A stretch of DNA of 46,727 nt from Paracoccaceae bacterium (GTDB lineage: Bacteria; Pseudomonadota; Alphaproteobacteria; Rhodobacterales; Rhodobacteraceae), in assembly GCA_009920775.1 (NCBI GenBank), contig RFZI01000004.1:1-46727 (forward strand), in the 5' to 3' direction. Under the pieces are notes generated by a model. The model made no database searches, was not told the DNA's origin, and saw only the letters and a list, made by a program, of their open reading frames with translations. The translations under genes were made by a program, and so were the position numbers. Below are positions 41,429 through 46,727 of the stretch, in pieces (position 1 is the stretch's first letter; each line of letters starts with the position of its first letter).

Positions 41429-43426
41429 ATGCGTCACGTCACCGATTTACCGCGCGAAGTCACGGAGATTACGGATCAAGGGATCATTCTAAGTGACGGG
41501 TGCCGGCTGTCGGCGCGGGTCTGGATGCCGAAGGATGCCCCTCTTGATCCTGTGCCAGCCATTCTTGAATACATCCCCTACCGCAAGCGCGACGGAACCC
41601 TGCCGCGCGACGAGCTGATGCATCCCTATTTCGCGGGGCACGGCTATGCCGCCGTGCGGGTCGATATGCGCGGCAACGGCGACAGCGAAGGGCTGATGGC
41701 CGACGAATACACCGCGCAGGAATTGTCTGACGCTTGCGAAGTCATCGCTTGGCTGGCCGCCCAGCCGTGGTGCAGCGGCAAGGTGGGCATGATGGGCAAG
41801 AGCTGGGGCGGGTTCAATTGCCTGCAAACCGCCGCGCTGCGCCCGCCTGCGCTGAAGGCCGTCGTGACGGTCTGCTCCACGACCGACCGCTTTGCCGACG
41901 ACATCCATTTCAAGGGCGGCTGCCTTCTGGGGGAGAACCTCGGCTGGGGCGCGGTCATGCTTTCCTATTCCTCGCGCCCGCCCGATCCGATGCTGCGCAA
42001 CGATTGGCGGGACGATTGGATCAGGCGGCTCGAGAACGAGCCTTTCCTGTCGCCCCTTTGGGCCAGCCACCAGTCGCGCGATGTCTATTGGAAGCACGGC
42101 TCGATCTGCGAGGATTACAGCGCCATCGAGGCGCCGGTTCTGTCCATCGGCGGTTGGGCCGACAACTATATGAACACGGTCTCGCATCTGGTCTCGAACC
42201 TTTCGGTTCCGGCCAAGGGGATCGTCGGCCCGTGGGTGCACCAGTATCCACATACCGCCGTGCCGGGGCCCCAGATCGGCTTTCTCCAAGAGGCGCTGCG
42301 CTGGTGGGATCGCTGGCTGAAGGACATTCCCAACGGGGCCGAAGATGATCCGGCCTATCGGGCCTACCTTCTCGACAGCGCCCCGCCTGATGCCAATGCG
42401 GGCGACCGGCCCGGCGTATGGCTGGCCGAGCAGGACTGGCCGAGCAAGCGGACGAGCGCAGCCACGCTGCACCTGACCGATGGTGGCCTTGCCCCTGAGG
42501 CAGGACCTCTGTCGAGAACGGTCTCAACGCCCCAGCATCTGGGGATGCACACGGGCGAGTTCTTCCCGATGGGCCGCAACGCCGAGATGCCCGGCGACCA
42601 GCGGCCGGACGATGCGCTTTCGGTCTGCTTCGATACGGCGCCGTTCGAAGCCCCGCTCGCCCTCCTTGGCGCGCCGGAGATCGCTCTTGATCTGACAACC
42701 GACAGCCCCCGCGCCTTCCTTGCGGCCCGCCTCTGCGATGTGGCGCCCGACGGCTCCTCGGTCCGCATCTGCCACGGCGTCCTGAACCTCGCACACCGCG
42801 ACAGCATGGAGCATCCTTCCGACCCGACCCCCGGCGCGCCCCTCAATATCCGCCTCATCCTCGATCAGACCGGCTATCGCCTCGCCGCCGGACACCGCCT
42901 ACGGCTTGCGCTCTCGACGACCTACTGGCCCTACGTCTGGCCGTCGGCCGAGGCAGCGACGCTCGCTCTCTCGTCCGGCCAGCTGACATTGCCGGTTCAC
43001 CCCGGCGCAGAGGCCGACGAATGGGCATTCCCGCCGGCAGAGGCGGCACGCCCTGCCAACCTTCTGACGCTTCGCGAGGAGGCGGCCTCTCGCTCGATCG
43101 ACCATGACCTGATCACGGGAACCCACCGTTTGATCGTCGCCAATGACGAGGGCGCGACCGAAAACCTTGATCACGGGCTTTGCAACGCCGAGTCCAGTCA
43201 CGAGGTCTGGTCAATCCAAAGTGATGACCCACTTTCCGCGCGGGTCGATATTGTCTGGAATCAGGAGCTTTGGCGCGGTGCGTGGCGCGTCGCTACCGAG
43301 GCATCGGCTTCGATGTGGGCCGACAAACAGATGTTGCATATGCAGGCGAAGATCATTGCCAAGGAGGGCGATCACGAAGTTTTCGTAAGGGAATTCAAGG
43401 ATTCAGTAGCCAGAAACCATCTCTAG
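41429..43426 (+). CDS. CocE/NonD family hydrolase (S15-type esterase/peptidase)
   Basis: A 665-residue enzyme of the X-Pro dipeptidyl-peptidase/cocaine-esterase family. The alpha/beta hydrolase domain has the nucleophile Ser125 in GMMGKSWGGFN, with Asp in SIGGWADNYMN and His in VGPWVHQYPHT. The C-terminal jelly-roll domain (from about residue 370; FDTAPFEAPLALLGAPEIALDL) is typical. There is no signal peptide. TTGGCA (41370-41375) and TAGTCT (41394-41399), 18 bp apart, are a possible promoter. The peptide ABC transporter follows after 87 bp, suggesting it processes imported peptides or esters. Confidence 0.9.
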   Translation: MRHVTDLPREVTEITDQGIILSDGCRLSARVWMPKDAPLDPVPAILEYIPYRKRDGTLPRDELMHPYFAGHGYAAVRVDMRGNGDSEGLMADEYTAQELSDACEVIAWLAAQPWCSGKVGMMGKSWGGFNCLQTAALRPPALKAVVTVCSTTDRFADDIHFKGGCLLGENLGWGAVMLSYSSRPPDPMLRNDWRDDWIRRLENEPFLSPLWASHQSRDVYWKHGSICEDYSAIEAPVLSIGGWADNYMNTVSHLVSNLSVPAKGIVGPWVHQYPHTAVPGPQIGFLQEALRWWDRWLKDIPNGAEDDPAYRAYLLDSAPPDANAGDRPGVWLAEQDWPSKRTSAATLHLTDGGLAPEAGPLSRTVSTPQHLGMHTGEFFPMGRNAEMPGDQRPDDALSVCFDTAPFEAPLALLGAPEIALDLTTDSPRAFLAARLCDVAPDGSSVRICHGVLNLAHRDSMEHPSDPTPGAPLNIRLILDQTGYRLAAGHRLRLALSTTYWPYVWPSAEAATLALSSGQLTLPVHPGAEADEWAFPPAEAARPANLLTLREEAASRSIDHDLITGTHRLIVANDEGATENLDHGLCNAESSHEVWSIQSDDPLSARVDIVWNQELWRGAWRVATEASASMWADKQMLHMQAKIIAKEGDHEVFVREFKDSVARNHL

Positions 43427-43472
43427 GGGCCACAATCCATTCAGGACAGTTGCCGCAACGAGAGAATCGCGG

Positions 43473-43494
43473 TTATTGATTGGTCAATCAATAA
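43473..43494. promoter_or_regulatory. 22-bp palindrome before the peptide transporter operon
   Basis: TTATTGATTG (43473-43482) and CAATCAATAA (43485-43494) are perfect inverted repeats with a 2-bp spacer (GT). The site lies 46 bp after the CocE stop and 19 bp before the binding-protein ATG, close to the ribosome site CAGGGAG. The A/T content is far above the surroundings. It is a likely operator; the regulator is unknown. Confidence 0.65.
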
Positions 43495-43513
43495 AACCAT
43501 CAGGGAGACTAAC

Positions 43514-45100
43514 ATGAACGACGAACTCAAATACCTCGCTGGGCGGGCCGCCCAGGGCCGGGTCAGCCGCCGTGCCTTCATGGGCCGTGCTGCTGCGCTC
43601 GGCGTTGGCGCCGGCATGGCCAGCAATATGCTGGCCTCTGCCGTTTCCGCACAGGGTGCGGTCAAGGGCGGGATGCTGCGCGCTGGCCTTCAAGGCGGCG
43701 AAAGCACCAACACCCTCGATCCGGCACTCGCCGCATCCGAAGTTCCGGCCGAGGTCAACTATGCCTGGGGTGAACCGCTGGTCGAAGTCGGCATCGACGG
43801 CAGCATTGAACCGCGCCTGGCCTCCGACATCAGCTCGAGCCCCGACGCCAAGAGCTGGTCTTTCAAAGTCCGCTCGGGTGTGACCTTCTCCAACGGCAAG
43901 TCACTGACCGCCGACGACATCAAGGCAACCATCGAGCGCCACACTGACGAAAACTCGCAGTCGGGCGCTCTGGGCATTGTTCAGGGCATCGAAAGCATCG
44001 ATGTCAGCGGCGACATGGTCACGCTGAACCTGCACACCCCGAACGCCGACCTTCCCTACCTCATGGCTGACTATCACCTGCTGATTCAGCCCAACGGCGG
44101 CAAGGACGACCCGACCGCAGGTATCGGCACCGGCCCCTATACGGTCGAGATCAACGAGCCCGGCGTCCGCCATGCCTTCAAGAAGAACCCCAACTACTGG
44201 GATTCCGATTATGGCCATGCCGACGAAGTCGAGATTCTGGTCATCAACGACAACACCGCCCGTATCGCGGCGCTGCAGTCGGGTCAGGTCGACATGATCA
44301 ACCGCGTCGACCCGAAGGTTGTGAACCTTCTGCGCCGCGATGCCAACGTGCAGATCAAGAACGTGGCCGGCCGTGGCCACTATGTCTTCATCATGCACTG
44401 CAACGCAGAGCCGTTTGCCAACAACGATATGCGGATGGCGCTGAAATACGCGATCAACCGTCAGGAGATGGTGGACAAGATCCTCGGCGGTCTCGGCACT
44501 GCCGGCAACGACTTCCCGATCAACGCCGCCTACCCGCTCTTTGACGCAGGCATCGAGCAGCGTGAATACGATCCCGACAAGGCCGCTTTCCACTACAAGG
44601 CCTCGGGCCACGACGGCTCGCCGATCATCCTGCGCGCCGCCAACGCCGCCTTCCCGGGCGCCGTCGAAGCGGCCCAGCTGTTCCAGCAGTCGGCAGCGGC
44701 CGCTGGCATTCCGCTCGAGCTCAAGCGCGAGCCGGATGATGGCTATTGGGACAACGTCTGGAACGTCGAACCCTTCTGCGCGTCCTATTGGTCGGGCCGT
44801 CCGGTTCAGGACCAGATGTATTCGACGGCCTATCTGTCGACCGCGGACTGGAACGACACCAAGTTCTACAACGAGAAGTTCGACAACCTGCTGCTCGCAG
44901 CACGCGCCGAACTGAACCAGACGGTTCGCAAGCAGATGTACTCCGACATGGCGCACATCCTGCGCGACGAGGGCGGTCTGATCCTGCCGATGTTCAACGA
45001 CTTCGTGGACGCCATTGGCCCGCGCGTTGCTGGCTGGACCGACAACCCCAACGGCGAGATGATGTCGAGCCGTGCGCTGTATTCCTGCTGGGTTGCCTAA
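43514..45100 (+). CDS. Peptide/nickel-type ABC transporter substrate-binding protein, Tat-exported
   Basis: A 528-residue family 5 (DppA/OppA) binding protein. The N-terminal twin-arginine signal is VSRRAFMGRAAALG (Arg19-Arg20), with cleavage after ASAVSA near residue 46. The mature part has WSFKVRSGVTFSNGKSLTADDIKATIE and LKYAINRQEMVDKILGG, standard segments of the family. Tat export implies folding before export. It starts the transporter operon, followed by two DppB/DppC permeases. The ligand may be a peptide or related polyamide. Confidence 0.93.
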   Translation: MNDELKYLAGRAAQGRVSRRAFMGRAAALGVGAGMASNMLASAVSAQGAVKGGMLRAGLQGGESTNTLDPALAASEVPAEVNYAWGEPLVEVGIDGSIEPRLASDISSSPDAKSWSFKVRSGVTFSNGKSLTADDIKATIERHTDENSQSGALGIVQGIESIDVSGDMVTLNLHTPNADLPYLMADYHLLIQPNGGKDDPTAGIGTGPYTVEINEPGVRHAFKKNPNYWDSDYGHADEVEILVINDNTARIAALQSGQVDMINRVDPKVVNLLRRDANVQIKNVAGRGHYVFIMHCNAEPFANNDMRMALKYAINRQEMVDKILGGLGTAGNDFPINAAYPLFDAGIEQREYDPDKAAFHYKASGHDGSPIILRAANAAFPGAVEAAQLFQQSAAAAGIPLELKREPDDGYWDNVWNVEPFCASYWSGRPVQDQMYSTAYLSTADWNDTKFYNEKFDNLLLAARAELNQTVRKQMYSDMAHILRDEGGLILPMFNDFVDAIGPRVAGWTDNPNGEMMSSRALYSCWVA

Positions 45101-45115
45101 GGAACGTACGGGGAT

Positions 45116-46072
45116 ATGCATCCTGTAATAAAACTCGTTGCCCAGCGCGTCGCGCTGGGCATCCTTCTCCTCTGGATCGTGTCGCTCCTGATTTTCTGGG
45201 GCACCGAGATGCTTCCGGGCGATGTCGCTTCGGCCATTCTCGGCCAATCGGCAACGCCGGTCTCCCTCGCCAACCTGCGCGAGAAGATGGGGCTGAACGA
45301 TCCTGCCCATGTCCGCTATATGCGCTGGTTCATCGGCGTGCTGCACGGCGATCTCGGCACAGCCCTGACCAACGGCAAGGATATCGCCTCGTCGATCGGG
45401 TCGCGCCTCGGCAATACGCTGTTCCTCGCTTTCTGGGCCGCGATCATTGCTGTGCCCCTATCGATCGTGCTCGGCCTCGTTGCCGCACGCTATGCGGGCC
45501 GCTGGCCTGACAAGGTGATTTCCGGCGTTACTTTGGCCACAATCTCTCTGCCAGAGTTCGTGGTCGGCTATATCGCAATGTTTATTCTCGCGGTGAACTA
45601 CCGGGTTTTCCCCTCCACTGCCCTGATCTACGACAGCATGACCTTGTGGCAGAAGCTCAATGCCATCGCCCTACCGGTGATCGTTTTGGTGCTCGTCGTG
45701 CTCGCCCACATGATGCGGATGACGCGGGCGGCGATCCTCAATGTGATGCAATCGGCCTATATTGAAACGGCCGAGCTCAAGGGTCTCAAGCAATCGACCA
45801 TCATCTCTCGCCACGCATTTCCCAACGCGATTGCGCCAGTGGTGAACGTGGTGATGCTCAACCTCGCCTACCTCGTTGTCGGCGTCGTCGTCGTCGAGGT
45901 GGTCTTTGTCTACCCCGGCATGGGGCAGTATCTGGTTGACCATGTGTCCAAGCGTGACGTGCCCGTTGTTCAGGCCTGCGGCCTTATCTTCGCGGCGGTC
46001 TATATCGGCTTAAATATTCTGGCCGACGTCATCTCAATTCTTACCAATCCCCGACTGAGGCACCCGAAATGA
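45116..46072 (+). CDS. Peptide ABC transporter permease, DppB type
   Basis: A 318-residue inner membrane protein with six helices. The EAA loop is in ETAELKGLKQSTIISRHAFPNAIAP and ends with the conserved VVEVVFVYPGMGQYLVD motif. The first helix (VALGILLLWIVSLLIFWGTEMLPGD) is normal for DppB. It begins 15 bp after the binding protein and overlaps the next permease by 4 bp. Confidence 0.94.
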   Translation: MHPVIKLVAQRVALGILLLWIVSLLIFWGTEMLPGDVASAILGQSATPVSLANLREKMGLNDPAHVRYMRWFIGVLHGDLGTALTNGKDIASSIGSRLGNTLFLAFWAAIIAVPLSIVLGLVAARYAGRWPDKVISGVTLATISLPEFVVGYIAMFILAVNYRVFPSTALIYDSMTLWQKLNAIALPVIVLVLVVLAHMMRMTRAAILNVMQSAYIETAELKGLKQSTIISRHAFPNAIAPVVNVVMLNLAYLVVGVVVVEVVFVYPGMGQYLVDHVSKRDVPVVQACGLIFAAVYIGLNILADVISILTNPRLRHPK

Positions 46073-46727
46073 GACGGATTCCACTCTCCGCCCTTATCGG
46101 CCTTTTCTTCACGGCGCTGTTTTTTCTCACCGCCATTTTCGCCGATTTCATCGCCCCCTATGGCATGGCCGAAGTGGTTTCCAACTCGATCTGGGATCCG
46201 ATGTCGCGCGATCATCTTCTAGGGACGGATGCGCTCGGCCGCGATCTTCTGAGCCGGATGATCTATGGCGGACAAACCACAATCTATATCGCCACCATGG
46301 CAACGATCCTCAGCTTTACTCTGGGTTCGATCCTTGGCTTCACCGCCGCAACCCTCGGCGGCTGGATCGACCAGCTTCTCTCGCGGATCGTCGACCTCGT
46401 CATGGCGATCCCCTCACTGATCCTCGCCCTCGTGGTCCTGTCGGTCATGCCGGTTACAACCGGGGTTCTGATTGTCGTCATGGGCCTGCTCGATTCAACC
46501 CGCGTCTTCCGCCTGAGCCGCGCTGTCGCGGTCGACATCACGGTGATGGACTATGTCGAGGCCGCCCGCCTGCGCGGCGAAGGCACCCGCTGGATCGTCT
46601 TCCGCGAAATCCTGCCCAATGCCCTTTCGCCCTTGGTGGCCGAACTGGGCCTGCGTTTCATCTTCGCGGTGCTCTTCATCTCGACGCTGTCGTTCCTCGG
46701 CCTCGGCGTTCAGCCGCCGCTCGCCGA
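46069..46727 (+). CDS. Peptide ABC transporter permease, DppC type (3' end outside window)
   Basis: The frame opens at ATG 46069 inside the previous stop (ATGA) and remains open to the window end, giving 219 residues. The N-terminus holds one helix (LSALIGLFFTALFFLTAIFA), then the conserved HLLGTDALGRDLLSRMIYG of DppC. The EAA loop is DYVEAARLRGEGTRWIVFREILPN and the last residues visible are FLGLGVQPPLA. The missing part should contain the last helix, with ATPase genes likely to follow. Confidence 0.93.
   Translation, partial: MRRIPLSALIGLFFTALFFLTAIFADFIAPYGMAEVVSNSIWDPMSRDHLLGTDALGRDLLSRMIYGGQTTIYIATMATILSFTLGSILGFTAATLGGWIDQLLSRIVDLVMAIPSLILALVVLSVMPVTTGVLIVVMGLLDSTRVFRLSRAVAVDITVMDYVEAARLRGEGTRWIVFREILPNALSPLVAELGLRFIFAVLFISTLSFLGLGVQPPLA

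Overview
The window looks like the chromosome of a GC-rich alphaproteobacterium of the Rhodobacterales (Roseobacter/Paracoccus/Loktanella-like). The signs are the odhB - MAPEG - lpdA order, a FYDLN-acid (TIGR02300) protein, DUF1523 and DUF1285 proteins, a two-domain ALDH16-type aldehyde dehydrogenase, and a family of 'CTTCTTTTGG...AAATACTCCGGGG' double-hairpin spacers. No prophage, insertion sequence, CRISPR array, rRNA or plasmid functions were seen. Coding density is very high, and no gap between genes exceeds about 200 bp.

Layout. (1) 1-3415: end of the 2-oxoglutarate dehydrogenase cluster (odhB 3' end, a glycosyltransferase, a MAPEG protein, and an lpdA that is broken at both ends). (2) 3372-5390: GntR regulator with a palindrome at its start, a YgjP-type metallopeptidase, the FYDLN-acid protein, and tRNA-Ala(GGC) with promoter and terminator. 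(3) 5406-7526: a surface S8 peptidase. (4) 7614-15280: a maltose/alpha-glucoside regulon, with a LacI repressor and malK on the minus strand and an alpha-glucosidase plus malE-malF-malG diverging from a shared operator region. (5) 15307-22014: a LysR regulator and a four-gene catabolic operon (hydantoinase/oxoprolinase A and B, FAD oxidoreductase, uronate-dehydrogenase-like enzyme) whose hyuA is frameshifted. (6) 22075-27127: rpe, an AraC regulator, then deoC and the ALDH16-type dehydrogenase behind a strong palindrome; together these two enzymes could split deoxyribose 5-phosphate and oxidise the acetaldehyde. (7) 27125-35901: mixed metabolic and envelope genes (DUF1523, small membrane protein, cupin, L,D-transpeptidase, SDR, P1 peptidase, formamidase-like hydrolase, gabD, hyi, EamA exporter, DUF1285). 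(8) 36051-39846: glycolate oxidase glcDEF. (9) 39900-41293: a secreted trypsin-like protease and hsp20, the latter with a sigma-32 type promoter and a ROSE-like RNA thermometer. (10) 41429-46727: CocE/NonD hydrolase and a Tat-exported peptide-binding protein with two permeases, the last cut by the window end.

Two things stand out. First, three or four convergent gene junctions are filled from stop codon to stop codon by one repeat family made of a conserved block plus two hairpins. The stems vary with pairing kept, and the repeat edge supplies the TAG stop of the minus-strand gene each time. Second, three otherwise well-preserved genes (lpdA twice, hyuA, ALDH16) carry clean internal deletions that break the frame. 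This is either local gene decay or a systematic assembly fault, and it matters because lpdA is normally essential. The best regulatory find is the hsp20 leader, where a UCGCU motif pairs with the Shine-Dalgarno AGGA around a bulged G, the signature of ROSE thermometers.
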